Shown here in pieces: positions 11,662-22,589 of a DNA stretch of 64,000 nt. The stretch comes from Fragilariopsis cylindrus CCMP1102 (lineage: Eukaryota > Bacillariophyta > Bacillariophyceae > Bacillariales > Bacillariaceae). How positions within the stretch are numbered: the first letter of the stretch is position 1; every line of letters starts with the position of its first letter. Both the position numbers and the translations under genes were made by a program. The DNA lies in assembly GCA_900095095.1 (NCBI GenBank), contig FMBT01000015.1, positions 1 through 64,000 on the forward strand, given 5' to 3'. The notes beneath the pieces were generated by a model. It was not told the origin of the DNA. It saw only the letters and a list, made by a program, of their open reading frames with translations, and did no database searches.

Positions 11662-12825
11662 ATGACTTCAGCTTGGACCGCAAAATGGATCAATCTCGAC
11701 CTTAGTAGTAAAATAAGTCCCCCGAGAAGTGGTCATGTCGCATTTGGATTAAATGAAAAAATATACGTATTTGGTGGATATGCTGAAGACGAAACAACCG
11801 AAGAACGCTATCCGACTAACGATCTATGGGTTTTTAATCCTGCTGCAGCTGCAGGTGCTGAATCATCGTGGAAGAACGTGGAACCTCCATCGTCGTCGCA
11901 ACCGCAATCTCGTTTAGTAGCAGCCTCTGTTACGTGTAAACTGGACAAAGATACGTCCGTTGGAGTAGTTATCGGCGGATGGGATTCTAAAAAAGCAGGG
12001 ACTGGTGGTGATATTTTAAAAGATGTACAGGTCTATAGTGAAGATGATAGAGACAGCGCTGGTAGTAGTGATAGTAGTAATAATAATGGTACCTGGAAGG
12101 AATTATCTACTGACGTACTACAACAATCTACCAGTCGATTGTGTGCGGTAACGTTGGCGGGAGAGGATGAAACATCGTCTTCCACAAAAATTCTTATTCA
12201 CAATCATCGTTGCACCGATCATGTAATACTCCTTGACGTACAAACTTCAGAGATGTGTCAGCAACCCGTTACTGGATCAATCCCATCTGCACGAGGTCTG
12301 CACTCTATTGTTCGTCTTCCTGGTACCAACAGAATAGTTTTATTCGGTGGTGCAGCTCAGGATGGTAACATGTCGAATGAAGTATTCATTTTGGATACAG
12401 AATCATGGGCCTGGGAGGAAATTGAAAGCATTGATGATGGACCAAGTCCAAGTCCACGTGCTTCTCCATGCCTTATTGCTTTGGATTCAGATTCTTGTAT
12501 TGTATTTGGAGGTGCAACTAATACTGATGCTGGGTTGCATGGATGCAGTGACACGTGGTTGCTCGACCTAGTAGAAAGTAAGAACAATAACGATGATTCA
12601 TCCAATACAAAAGCAAAATGGACTCAGCTATACCAAGACGAATCTACCGAAACGCCTCCAGGACGAAATGCTGCTACCTTAACTCCACTTCCATCGAAAC
12701 CTTCAGGGTTGTGTGAAGATGAAAATGATAATGATAATTCGCAATTCTTCTTATTGAGTGGAGGTTGGTACCCATTTCGTACAACATATGGCGACAATTT
12801 CGTATTGAAGGTTTCCAGAGAATAG
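11662..12825 (+). CDS. Kelch-repeat beta-propeller protein
   Basis: Single exon, 387 residues. Repeats of the Kelch type, each with a hydrophobic strand, GG and a spaced aromatic residue, cover the whole length: KIYVFGGYAE...NDLWVFN, GVVIGGWDS...VQVY, NRIVLFGGAAQ...NEVFILD...WAWEEI, SCIVFGGATN...DTWLLDL and FFLLSGGWYP...NFVLKV. PSARGLHS, PSPRASPC and PPGRNAAT supply the preceding strand of successive blades. These fit a five- to six-bladed propeller with no extra domain. Such proteins are usually protein-interaction platforms; no partner can be read from the sequence. No signal peptide is seen, so a cytosolic or nuclear location is likely. Start is the first ATG with no other upstream in frame nearby. 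Confidence 0.85.
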   Translation: MTSAWTAKWINLDLSSKISPPRSGHVAFGLNEKIYVFGGYAEDETTEERYPTNDLWVFNPAAAAGAESSWKNVEPPSSSQPQSRLVAASVTCKLDKDTSVGVVIGGWDSKKAGTGGDILKDVQVYSEDDRDSAGSSDSSNNNGTWKELSTDVLQQSTSRLCAVTLAGEDETSSSTKILIHNHRCTDHVILLDVQTSEMCQQPVTGSIPSARGLHSIVRLPGTNRIVLFGGAAQDGNMSNEVFILDTESWAWEEIESIDDGPSPSPRASPCLIALDSDSCIVFGGATNTDAGLHGCSDTWLLDLVESKNNNDDSSNTKAKWTQLYQDESTETPPGRNAATLTPLPSKPSGLCEDENDNDNSQFFLLSGGWYPFRTTYGDNFVLKVSRE

Positions 12826-13545
12826 TCGTGATGGCTATAGATCAATTTAATGGATGATACTTCGTAATTAGTGAAACGTCAGGGGTATATAGAACATGAC
12901 AAGTTATCCGAGCGATACTACATAAGATTGCAGCACGTCGAGAATCTAAACGAAAAATACGACAACTACAACAGAAGGCCTTGTTTCCTGTTTTTACCCT
13001 GCAATTGTTAATGCGGTGTGCTGTAATGGAGGAGGTGCGAATAGAAGAAAAAGCAACCAAGCAAATGAGAGACTGTGCTTTTTACTTCGACTTTTCTGAA
13101 CTAACTTACTATGATCACATGAAATGATTAATTATGAACTCACAATGATATGTGTAAAAAAATATAATTTCTTATTTTAAGAGATTTTTTTTAGGAAAAA
13201 TGTCAACTACTATTTATCTACTTCAAGTATGTATAATATAGTATAATATGTTATATCACTCATGTAGGTCAATTATAATGCAATCAATGAATTGGTAAAA
13301 CGGTACGCGAAAGATGAAATTAGATCTCATTGGTGACGAACGAGCGAGTGATAGTCTCACTTTCTCAATTATATTCAAGATACAGTCGTGTGTCTTAGAG
13401 AATAGGAAACTGTATTATATGGCTAATACAGATCAGATAGTATACATTTTTTTGGATAAAAAATTAGCGATGATTGCAAAAAACGATTAAAAGCGGAAAT
13501 TGCTTTTTACTTGGTGATATCCGCAGATGGGGCGATCTCGATGAC
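12826..13545. other. Convergent intergenic region
   Basis: Lies between the 3' ends of the Kelch gene and the lumen-protein gene. It should contain both 3' UTRs. I see no ORF with protein-like character and no structured RNA. Confidence 0.5.
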
Positions 13546-14418
13546 TTAAGATGATGCTAGTAGCGCTGCTTGTGCTTCCTTTAATTCATTTGGTGGGACT
13601 ATCGCAAGATATTTTTTCATGGCGGATGTCACAATAGCAGTATACGTGTAGAGATCCTCCACGCTTTCGTTTTCTTCTTCCGGAGTTTTGATTAAAAATT
13701 CCAGTTCGGCTCTCAGATTTTCCATATTCGTTAAGATGTCATTTCGTAACAAATAGGCAATCGATTGTTCATTTTTGGGTGTCGCACCTCCACCTAAATA
13801 CGCATTCGCACGATCGGGATCGGAGTAGTAGATATTATCACCATATTTATTGAAGGTTTTTTTAAATGTAATCTTGTCGTAGGTTGGACTTTGTAATATT
13901 GTCAGAGCTTTGGACATGGCATCTTTGGACGGTTTATTGCTGTTGTTGTTGTTGTCACCCGAATGAACCAGCGTGTTAATTTCGTTCAATTCTTGATCAA
14001 TTTTCAATATCGGTACAAGTAGCGTTGGGTACGCATCAACTTTCCCTTTATTACCAGCATCACCCGCTTCTAATTCTCCACCATATTTCATGTTATCCTT
14101 ATCGACTTGTTCCCAAATACGAAGTTGTTCCAGTACGGGATTCAGGAGCGGATTAGGCCGAAACAGGCGGTCATCGCTAGCAGCAGAGGCCGAGGACGGT
14201 ACAGATGTCAACGATGCCACCATTATCGGAACTCCTACCAGCGCCAAACCCAAGAAATCACGGCGATTATTGGAAGTAGTAGTGGTAGAAATAGGATTTT
14301 TATCGGTGAATTTTACATCGATTTTATCGGAAGACGAAGCAGTAGTCCTCATCGATAAACCGGAACATTCATCCAAGATGATCATGGATACACCGAGTAA
14401 GTGTATTAAAACGTTCAT
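13546..14418 (-). CDS. Thylakoid-lumen protein with tripartite Tat targeting sequence
   Basis: Single exon, 290 residues. Residues 1-19 are a hydrophobic signal peptide ending at CSG before LSMRTT, which fits the diatom plastid-entry rule (aromatic or Leu at +1). A Ser/Thr transit-like stretch follows, then NNRRDFLGLALVGVPIMVASLTSV...ASAASDD: a twin arginine, hydrophobic core and AXA cleavage site, typical of a thylakoid Tat signal. The mature part is Pro-poor and helical (FRPNPLLNPVLEQLRIWEQ, YPTLLVPILKIDQELNEI, LLRNDILTNMENLRAELEFLI), resembling four-helix lumenal proteins of the PsbQ/Psb31 kind in length and layout, but I cannot assign it to a named family. Location in the thylakoid lumen is well supported; a role near photosystem II is only inference. 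Confidence 0.78.
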   Translation of the reverse strand: MNVLIHLLGVSMIILDECSGLSMRTTASSSDKIDVKFTDKNPISTTTTSNNRRDFLGLALVGVPIMVASLTSVPSSASAASDDRLFRPNPLLNPVLEQLRIWEQVDKDNMKYGGELEAGDAGNKGKVDAYPTLLVPILKIDQELNEINTLVHSGDNNNNSNKPSKDAMSKALTILQSPTYDKITFKKTFNKYGDNIYYSDPDRANAYLGGGATPKNEQSIAYLLRNDILTNMENLRAELEFLIKTPEEENESVEDLYTYTAIVTSAMKKYLAIVPPNELKEAQAALLASS

Positions 14419-14811
14419 GTTTATATTTGTGGTTTTTTTTTCCTATATTTGTGAATAATTATGAAATCAAATTATGCTTTCTATTATTAGCTTTCGACCG
14501 TATCCCATCGTCATCGTCTTCGTCGTCATAGCCAATGTGACGACATAAGAATTTTTGTCAGATTAATTTTTTGTTGAGATTTCATCTGTTTATGAGTCAG
14601 TGATTTTAGCATGCACGACTCAGAAAAAAATCGAATCGAATCAATCATTCACAAACATGCACAAGGTATTTTTGTGTGATTTTATGACGATTGATGTGTA
14701 TACAATAATTTAGTATGCCAACCAATGTATTTTGACTGATTGTTGATTGTACTGTAGCAATAGTCGTCTTTAGTCATAATAAATAGTGCAACAAACTAGA
14801 ATCATACTACC
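14419..14811. promoter_or_regulatory. Divergent intergenic region, lumen protein/ERV1
   Basis: About 390 bases between two divergent start codons; it must hold both promoters. No clear element can be singled out. Confidence 0.5.
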
Positions 14812-15300
14812 ATGGCACCTCAAAAGAAGGAAGGGCTCTTTCAAGATACCGACTGCGAAAGACCAGCATGTGATGATATGCAGGCAGTTCTGGAGATGAA
14901 AAAGAAGTATGATACTAATAATAATAAAATAATAAAAACAAAAAAAGTGGAATGTCCACCGGGTACTGCAGAATTGGGTCGAAGTTCCTGGAAGTTATTA
15001 CATAGTATGGCGGCATGGTATCCAGATACACCAACAACGGAACAAAAAACAAAAATGAGGAACTTTTATGACACCCTTGCCGAATTTTATCCCTGTACGT
15101 ATTGTGCACAAGATTTTCAAGAGAGTATCGAAAAGTCTCCTGTGGAGGTCGAATCACGAAAAGATCTATGTCTATGGTTGTGTAAACAACACAATCTAGT
15201 GAGTGAAAAACTTGGTCAACCATTATTTAAATGCAATATGAAAAATCTAGATGAACGATGGAGAAAGTCTTCTTCTTCGGAATGTAACAACAATTCTTGA
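14812..15300 (+). CDS. ERV1: Erv1/ALR FAD-linked sulfhydryl oxidase
   Basis: Single exon, 162 residues. The Erv1/Alr fold begins at about residue 48: CPPGTAELGRSSWKLLHSMAAWYP carries the FAD-binding W and H, followed by the redox-active pair CTYC (C95, C98) in YPCTYCAQDF. Then LCLWLCKQHNLVSEKLGQPLFKC supplies the HN...LGKP-type flavin contact and the structural Cys pair spaced by 16. The enzyme oxidises dithiols with oxygen or cytochrome c, normally for disulfide import in the mitochondrial intermembrane space. The presumed shuttle pair is CERPAC (C15, C20), a CX4C at the N-terminus; plant enzymes have a CX4C pair at the C-terminus and animals an N-terminal CX2C. No cleavable presequence is seen, which fits intermembrane-space import. 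Confidence 0.92.
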   Translation: MAPQKKEGLFQDTDCERPACDDMQAVLEMKKKYDTNNNKIIKTKKVECPPGTAELGRSSWKLLHSMAAWYPDTPTTEQKTKMRNFYDTLAEFYPCTYCAQDFQESIEKSPVEVESRKDLCLWLCKQHNLVSEKLGQPLFKCNMKNLDERWRKSSSSECNNNS

Positions 15301-16363
15301 GTACATTCAATTACCACCAAGCAGGTCATCTCATCTCAGGGAAGTGGAAATGAAAATGAGACACAGTAATCATCGAATTGAAGTTGGAGAATCGAATCGA
15401 TACAGTACCATATATTATTTGTACGATGACAGGCACGTGTCTCAACTCATACGGTATCGATCTGTAGCGAGTAACGGGTAAAAAAAAAACACAGAGTATA
15501 TTATAAATCGAATAACTTCTTTGTTACAAACGTCGCTTCGTACTCAAGCATGTTCGTGTCATTGAGTTGTTGTACTATACTGCATTTAAGTGGAGAATTG
15601 TCGTTATCCAAACAATAAACTCTGTCGATAAAAGTTTGAGAGCTAGCTTCTGTTGGTAGAGAGAGATAGGACCCGATGATATATTCCCCTGCACACCATT
15701 ATATCTCTACCTCTATACTTCCTCTGTATTGGAAAGGGTCTTCCCCCTATTTCTAGATCTACTAGCTAGAATTGGTTATAATTGGAGAAGAATATAATAT
15801 TAAGTATTAGAACCCCTGTAGACCGATAATTTTCTCCATTATTGCATTCTTTTTTTTGACCTTTACCACAACAGCAGTAAGATGTTGCCCTCTATTGAAT
15901 ACTAATAGGAATACAATGCAGAAATAGTACCACAAAACGAAAACTGTAAAATAGAAACACACACCAACATTGTTATCTGCATCTGCGTCTGCAATGAATG
16001 AATCTAGTCTATTGGTGCTATAAAAAGATCAATCTAGAATACCTCGAATAATACTTTTAAGTATTTGTTGTCATACAATCTGTTAAGAACATTCAAATTG
16101 CCTAAATACTCAATACTAAAAACTAATACTCTAGTAAATGGTATGAAAAGTCACAACTATTCAGTAGATACCACGATGCATTTACTTTTGTAAATAACCA
16201 GAAACTAAATATTTGGGGTTTCGTTACGCATGCATCTATGCATTCTAATTCATCTTTCAGATTATTTGTTCCTCTACTTTTCTTATTTTTTCCTTATCAC
16301 TACCCAGTCGATTCGAATAAGTTTCAACTAAAAACATGTATGTATTCCCGATCACATTTATTT
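15301..16363. other. Convergent intergenic region
   Basis: Between the 3' ends of ERV1 and the PARP-zinc-finger gene. AT-rich, with no protein-like ORF; the 3' UTRs lie at its edges. Nothing else is recognisable. Confidence 0.5.
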
Positions 16364-18388
16364 CTAACTATGAGCTGCTTTTTTCTCTTCTAATTTTGCA
16401 AAAGTTCCTGTATTTGCATACTCCAACATCCTTCCCGCAGTCGCATTTCCAATACCGGGGAGCTTCGTCTTGCCCTTAGAAAATGACATGGCGTTCGCTG
16501 CGGTGATTTCTTCTTTAAGTTCGGTAAGAGTGGCGATCGCCTTGACGTACGATGATCCTGCATTACGATTCCCCTCATCAAAATAATACTTGGAACACTG
16601 CTTGAATGCTAGGATCAGCCCAGCATTTGCGGGATTACCACACGCTGCTTCCGCCGCCGCCTCCATGGAACTCTTTTTTTCTTCCTTGACATCGGCAAAT
16701 CCGTATTTTTCGATAATTGCTTCCATGATTTCTTTCGGAGTTTTCTCGTTGTTTACCATCACTAGCTTGCCAATTTCCATCTTGGCATTTCTATTGTTTG
16801 GGATGTCAACTTTGCCATCTACTAAAGCAACAAAATCGGCGGCCTAAGATTTTATAAAAAAACACATACAGTAATAATAATGTACCAACAGAAACAAAAA
16901 TGAATGAGGGTAAAATTTCAAGAACATTTATGATTAATTAGATAAAGATAAATCAAAGTATGATTTAAAAATACAGAAATAGAAATAGAAATATAAAAAA
17001 AACTTACCGCTTTTTTCTTCCCAGCACCAGTCGACAAATCGATTCCAAGTGATTCTGCTTGCTGGAACAATTCTTGTGCAACAGGATTGTCTTCATTCTT
17101 CATCACACCGACGCCTTCCTTTTTCTCCTCCTTAATTCGAAGCATTTCATCCTTTTCTTCCTCGGAGGGTTCCTCTGTGTACCAAGGGAAAACACGATGA
17201 ACATCCTTATTCTCCAGGCGAGGAGCCTTGTAGGAGCACGGAATAAGACGACCAATATCCTCGTTGTAAGCACCACGACAATGAATCTTCATTATCGATT
17301 AGTGAATGCATCAAAACAAACGGGTGTTTCAGAAAAGAATAGGATAGAACAAATCGAGGTACATTTGAAACAGCAAATAATTGTGAGAACATCAACAACA
17401 AAATCCACTGGAACTTCTTTTATATTTGTGTGTCTGTTTGTTTGGTAAAACACACACCTTATCGTAATCATCCTCGACGAACTTTAAATTGCCTTGACAT
17501 AAAGGACATTGAGACAATCGACCGTGGAGCTCTCCATCGATGACCTTAAACAGAACAAAGTTTTTGACTCCCCCCTGGATTTGTCCGTTCCATTTCAGGA
17601 AATCTTTTAGTCCACCAACCGTCATTTTGGCATACTTATGATATAAACTCAGCATCTGATTAAATTCCTCTTCCTCTGAGGTCGATTTCAGTTTCGCTTT
17701 TTTCGATGCGGGTTCCTCGTCGTCGTTGTCGTCCTCGCCAGTTTTTCCTTCTTTATGAGCTACCTTCAGACGTGTCATAATATCATTGACATCACCATCA
17801 CCACTACTCCTCTACCTTTTTTCTTTTTCTTGGTCTTATTTGGGCCTCCTTGAGTTTTTGAATAATTTCATCTTTTTTTTCACCATCCCGTGAACAAATC
17901 ATGATTCGGCGAATGATCTTCCAAATAATCCTCCACAAATTCTTCGGGACCACAGGTATTCCCACCTTGATGTAGTTTACGAGGAATCTTGAAACATAAT
18001 AGATGATGAGAATTACTGACACTATATCCACTATCTTCCTTCGCTGGTGCTGACACCATAATCTTTAACTCCTCTTTCAGATCTGTTCCTTGCATGATTT
18101 ACATTTAGCGCGATTCGATTTCGCGGGCTAATACATACAAGTCAAGTGAGTGGTATCGAAAGCAAAAACAAAACGAAGAGGGAAGGTGAATGAGTGGTGG
18201 TACATGGTATTGGTATTGGTACGGATCTCGATCGACAATGCTAAAGGTTCTCATACAGCCCTAATAATCCAAGATACAACAAAACACAATATTGATCGTC
18301 ATTGATAATCTCGACGACAAGAAAATCAATTCGTACTAGGACAATGAATTATAGAACGTACCTCGATACTGTAAGTGGTTTCCGACAT
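16364..18388 (-). CDS. PARP-type zinc finger + PADR1 + pol-beta-like HhH protein (no PARP catalytic domain)
   Basis: Four exons on the minus strand: 18388-18362, 18127-17458, 17286-17008 and 16843-16364. Exon 1 gives MSETTYSIE, and exon 2 opens with PAKSNRAKCKSCKEQI, the start of a PARP-type zinc finger (C-x2-C...H-x2-C in HHLLCF). A Lys-rich stretch (PRKRKK) looks like a nuclear signal. The PADR1 zinc domain follows (FNQMLSLYHKYAK, FLKWNGQ, CPLC, and across intron 2 HCRGAYNEDIGRLIPC). The last exon has a pol-beta N-terminal-like helix-hairpin-helix: KLPGIGNATAGRMLEYANTG. Aligned to pol beta, the lyase Lys72 is Arg here, so DNA binding rather than lyase activity is expected. There is no WGR, BRCT or ADP-ribosyltransferase domain. 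Exon 2 needs three frame changes (about 18085, 17882 and 17820); the exon length (3n+1) agrees with their sum. It is likely a DNA-break sensor. Confidence 0.7.
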
Positions 18389-20193
18389 GATGATTAAGAT
18401 ATTTGGTTGATTTGAAGTTGTGTAAATATGATACTGGCTGATATAAAAGCTTTTCTTTATTGTGGCCTTTTTGAAATTATTGATTGATTGTGAGAATGCT
18501 GCTGAATCTTTGAGTGCTACTTTCAACTTTTGAACTTGTACCGCCGGTAAAGCACAGTTTCCCCCGTGTATAGAAAAGGTGTGTGATCATAAAGCGCGCG
18601 CTACTTTTTGTTGTGTCATGCATACACAGTACAACAATTTGAAATAGCCTTTTAACTTTTAACTCTTTTTTCAAGAAAGTGATGTGGACTTCTATTTTTA
18701 CCAATGTGTAGGTAGCACAATGAAACAAATTGGAGAACGATTGCATGTATTGATCTATTACGTATAATGATCTAATTGAAACACTTTGGTCTAATGTTAA
18801 AGCTCAACTTAAGTTCTTGAACAATCAACATGTCTGATAGTTAGAAGAAACAAGTGATCTGGAGTACTCATAAGGCCTGCATCATCAATCCCCCCTGCTG
18901 TACCAGCCCACCATTATATGGTGTGAGAATTCCTGTGTGAAAACCCACAATACTGTCATCCTCTGACCTGAAGATAAATCATTCCCTCCAACAATCAAGT
19001 AGGAATTAGTAGCAGTAGCAGTAGCAGTAACAGCAGCAGCAGCAGGCAATGGCACCACCATACACCATTATGACCAACATTAGTAGCAATACTAATACTA
19101 CTAGTAGAAGAAAGGCTGGTCATATAAAAAGAGCTGAAGGGACAGGAATATGACCAGCAAGTTATGAAGGTAGTATCCAGTTTGTCTATGTATAGTTAAG
19201 GTATAATGTACTAAAGCTTCCTCTACTTATGTGCCAAACTCTATACTGAACGAACAAAGTGGGGTATGTTATTAGTTTACAAAATACATGTCTTCTGATA
19301 TAAAGGACAATGATAAATAGATGATATGGGGTGTCCTGTATGGAATGTTGATAAAGATGGAGGACTTATGAAAATAGTGTGATTTTTTTGTTGCGTTTTT
19401 TACTCAATTTTTTCCTCTTCCTTTTTTACCTTAAATTACGCTGACAAGCATGAGATATCTCTACTATTTTTAGTGAAGATTTAGTTGATAATATCATTCC
19501 TTTTCTTCAACATAAACAACAACCCATCCATACATCCATCCATCCACCATTTATCAGCAATGCAGCAGATATCATCTCATGATTGACTTTTATAGCATTC
19601 CTTTTCTTTAACACAGACAACAACCCATTCATCCCACCCATCCATCCCATCCATTCATCAGCAATGCAGCAGATATCTGGCAACATCTCATGTGCATTTT
19701 GCATTCATTCACATTATGCTTCAAAAAAAGCTAATCCAACCAGATAGTTGATTGACAGAGAATGATAGAATGTGAGGGTTGGTTACTATAGTACTGTATG
19801 TAAATTGTAGGATAGAGGAGGAGGAATAGGATGATAGATCAGGATGACCTAAAATAAATGCCCTTCAAAATAAGATGAAAAATTATATAAAAAAAGACTA
19901 AAAAGAGAACACCCTGGGATTCCAACCCTATCCCTACCGTAGTACTTTTTAACCGCGCTTTATCGAACAAACTCAAACATCTCATTTTGTATTAAATGCG
20001 GACGTAAAATCTCAATTTTGTATACAAAACAAAAAAATCCAACAACTACCGTAATATATCTTCAAATCATCTTCTGGCCTCTTTGCTGTCTCATTGTATG
20101 TCCAAGAAGTGCAACGTTACGTAACTAGCTACTGTACTGTAGGGGGTTTGAAAGACGCCAACGATACAGTGAAAACAAAACAAAAACAAAATC
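18389..20193. promoter_or_regulatory. Long divergent intergenic region
   Basis: About 1.8 kb between two divergent genes. A GC palindrome AGCGCGCGCT lies near 18595, about 200 bases upstream of the PARP-type gene. A CAG/GCA-rich patch is at 19010-19050 and a tandem duplication at 19491-19700 is listed separately. No coding sequence is supported. Confidence 0.5.
19491..19700. repeat. Imperfect tandem duplication, unit about 100 bases
   Basis: Two consecutive copies share the blocks CATTCCTTTTCTT, ACAACAACCCAT, a CATC/CATCC-rich tract and ATCAGCAATGCAGCAGATATC. The first begins near 19493 and the second near 19594. Copies have diverged by point changes and small indels in the CATC tract. Confidence 0.85.
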
Positions 20194-21219
20194 ATGAAGA
20201 AAGAGCCGCTATTTTTTCATTATTTATCTTCCTCCTGATCTCAGTACTCCATGCCTTTACGTTTCGACAAAACTGTTATAAGAAGCAGACAGCAGATGAG
20301 CTTCTTAGTTTAACACGAAGTAGAAGAAGAAATACGGCAACCCCGCAAGCTCCGCTGCTCTTTGGAACAGTGTCGTTGGGGACGACGAAGAAAATGCTGT
20401 TCGCGTAAAGGATCTTTTAAGTGACATCCCGACACCAACTTTGCTGATCGAAATGTCTCTCGCCGAAAGTGCAATCAATAATACCGTTATCGTTATCAAG
20501 AAGCAGTTTAGATGAAATCTTGCGACAGAACTTCGATGACCAAAGGAAAAGTAGCGAAGATGATGATAATGATGATGATGATAATAAAGACATTTTACAT
20601 GTATTGGATGGATCAATTTTTATACATACTCAAGTGACCGACACAAGCATCAGAGATCAAATTAATCGAGAGGTCGGTTCAGGAAAGAGTTCGATCATTG
20701 CATCAGTCGATGTCACTTCAAAAAATCATGTACCAGGGTTAGCATACGTTGGTATCGGCTTGAGTAATCATCATGTAGGAGGATATTACTGGGCGAGAGG
20801 CATGGGTATAGGTGCATCCCTTGAAGCTCATGGGGTTCTTTTTCGCGAGGCATCACCATCATCGTCGTCGTCGTCTCGTAATATTAATAGTAGCACTGAC
20901 GACGAAAACGGGTACCGGGGAGTTATATTGGAAAAGGCGAGATCCTAGTATGTTGGTTTCTCAAGGAGCGACTACAGATGAATCAAGTAATAGTAATGAT
21001 GGTAAACGATCGGAATGGATCGACTTCCTACAAGTTGGTGATACGGTACAATTAGTTCCCCTTAATGTTTCGAGGGTTCTACGTGAATCGAAATTTCAAC
21101 GTCTAATTGGAGTGCGTAGAATTGGTCGACCCCTAGGTTCAGATCCTATCGTCGAACGAATATGGAAACGATCCACTACTGTGGAGGGTAGTAGTCCCGG
21201 ATCTTGGATAGCTATGTAA
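20194..21219 (+). CDS. Putative plastid-targeted protein of unknown family
   Basis: Not recognised. The best start is ATG 20194 (MKKEPLFF). Reading on past a run of six T at 20212-20217 in the next frame gives SLFIFLLISVLHAFTFRQ, a signal peptide ending in HA before FTF, the diatom plastid-entry pattern. Further frame changes are needed at the G run 20378-20381, near 20490-20500 and near 20935, after which the frame stays open to 21219. The protein would be about 340 residues. Conserved-looking blocks are LLSDIPTPTLLIEMSLAES, VDVTSKNHVPGLAYVGIG, YYWARGMGIGASLEAHGVLF and VGVRRIGRPLGSDP-like text near the C-terminus. The homopolymer-linked frame changes suggest consensus errors rather than a true pseudogene. 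No function is proposed. Confidence 0.5.
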
Positions 21220-21546
21220 CCGAGTAAGTCATCACATCACATCATTAGAATGTAATATAATATATTGTGTTCAAAAAAAAATTAAAAAAAACCTCAAATT
21301 GGTGTCTCTCTTTACACATTATGTCTAGAATGCTGCACTTAATCTAGCGCAACTATAACTCGTTTTGTAATCTCAATGATTCATTTCTTTTGATAGTACT
21401 ACGAATCAAAAAAATTGAAGATGCCCTGGGCAGTTTAAAAAAATGTACCAATGGCATCCTGGGAACGTTGATAAAAGGGAAGTTAGCTGTTTGATTTGTT
21501 CTCCTTTGAATGGAATATTTCATCAATTTGTTTATCTTGAATTCAG
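21220..21546. other. Convergent intergenic region
   Basis: Short AT-rich gap between two converging 3' ends. It contains A-runs (21269-21294) and otherwise nothing recognisable. Confidence 0.5.
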
Positions 21547-22589
21547 TCAGGCGAATGCATTAATCCATAATTTGCATATTGGTCCATAACCACCATTGGG
21601 TCTACACTTCCACGGCTTCTGCATCGTATAGTGAATGATATTGATATCCTCCAATTTATGTTCATCCCAAAATTTACGTTGGAATAGGTACAATGCAAGA
21701 TTGGCATTATTAAGAACCCAATTTCGTGCCAATTATCTTTATATACCTCATTAAGGAAACCTTGATCAGACATGATATAGTCAAATTTTAATCCACTATA
21801 TAATAAATCAACTAATCGTTTGTGTTCTGTCATAGATGGATGTAGTACCATCACACCGCTATTAAATGTATCGACCCATTTCTTTGCACGTATATCTTTA
21901 GTGACACCTACTGGTTTCCCTTTCAGATCCATATGTATCAAGTCATCAATACTATTCTGAACGAATGTATCTGCATCTAAGAAAACAACCGTGTCGTATA
22001 TTTCCATAGCCCATACATGTAATACAGCAAATTTTTCTTTTAGGTCACCGCGTGTTTTTTCAGGTGCTTTTATACTTTCCACAGAACATTTCATAAATCC
22101 TGAAGGTCGTAATATATCCCACATCTCATCACTTAATGGTTTTGCTTTCAATTCCATTACAACTAAATCCAATGGCGTTTTTGTTTTAGCACGTACACCA
22201 ATACCCAATTTAGCTGCACCCTTAACGTAATCCATATTGTCATTTAACATCGTCCAAACTCCGACTTTATTCTGTGGATGAAAATCTTCGTTAATACAAT
22301 GATGAGCAGTTGCAGTCGTAGTTGTAGTTGTAGAATTCATCTTGTTCTTAGTATTTTTAGTATTAATATCATTTGGTTTATTTTGAACGACGGTGCTGGT
22401 CGGAGTAATACTAAGAATATCAAGTGTGCCATAGTTGACATCCAGTTGGTTCTGATTCATCACGATCATAACAAGAACGACTATTGATGACAGCAAAAGA
22501 GAAATAAAAATTGCAAACTGGCTGCAACATGTTTTCTTTTTCTTTTTCGACACTACCTTCTTCATATCATTATCGCGTATACGTGCCAT
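21547..22589 (-). CDS. Glycogenin-like GT8 glycosyltransferase, type II membrane protein
   Basis: Minus strand, start at ATG 22589 (MARIRDND); the longer frame to 22631 begins with a non-ATG codon. A Lys-rich cytosolic stub is followed by a single hydrophobic segment (FAIFISLLLSSIVVLVMIVM), typical of a Golgi type II glycosyltransferase. The catalytic part has NKVGVWTMLNDNMDYVKGA (nucleotide-sugar site), the metal-binding DXD in VVFLDADTFVQN, FNSGVMVLHPS and DQGFLNEVYKD, as in GT8 enzymes such as glycogenin and plant GUX proteins. Near 21715 the frame changes by one base (beside short T/G runs in the transcript sense); the other frame continues with LNNANLALYLFQRKFWDEHKL and IIHYTMQKPWK, which is the expected family C-terminus ending at 21547. 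Total about 345 residues. It transfers a sugar from UDP- or GDP-sugar; acceptor unknown. Confidence 0.78.

Noticed and set aside
17812-17891. An 80-base intron in the PARP-type gene that would remove two of its frame changes
   Set aside because: It would need a purine-rich intron with a poor acceptor, and the removed text (DGEKKDEIIQKL, PRKRKK) fits the end of the zinc-finger domain and a nuclear signal.
19491-19700. Tandem copies considered as element terminal repeats
   Set aside because: They are adjacent, with no internal region and no target-site duplication; a local duplication explains them.
19915-19975. Sequence resembling a tRNA 3' half (GGGATTCCAACCC)
   Set aside because: It lacks the GGTTCGA-type B box and I cannot fold a cloverleaf around it.
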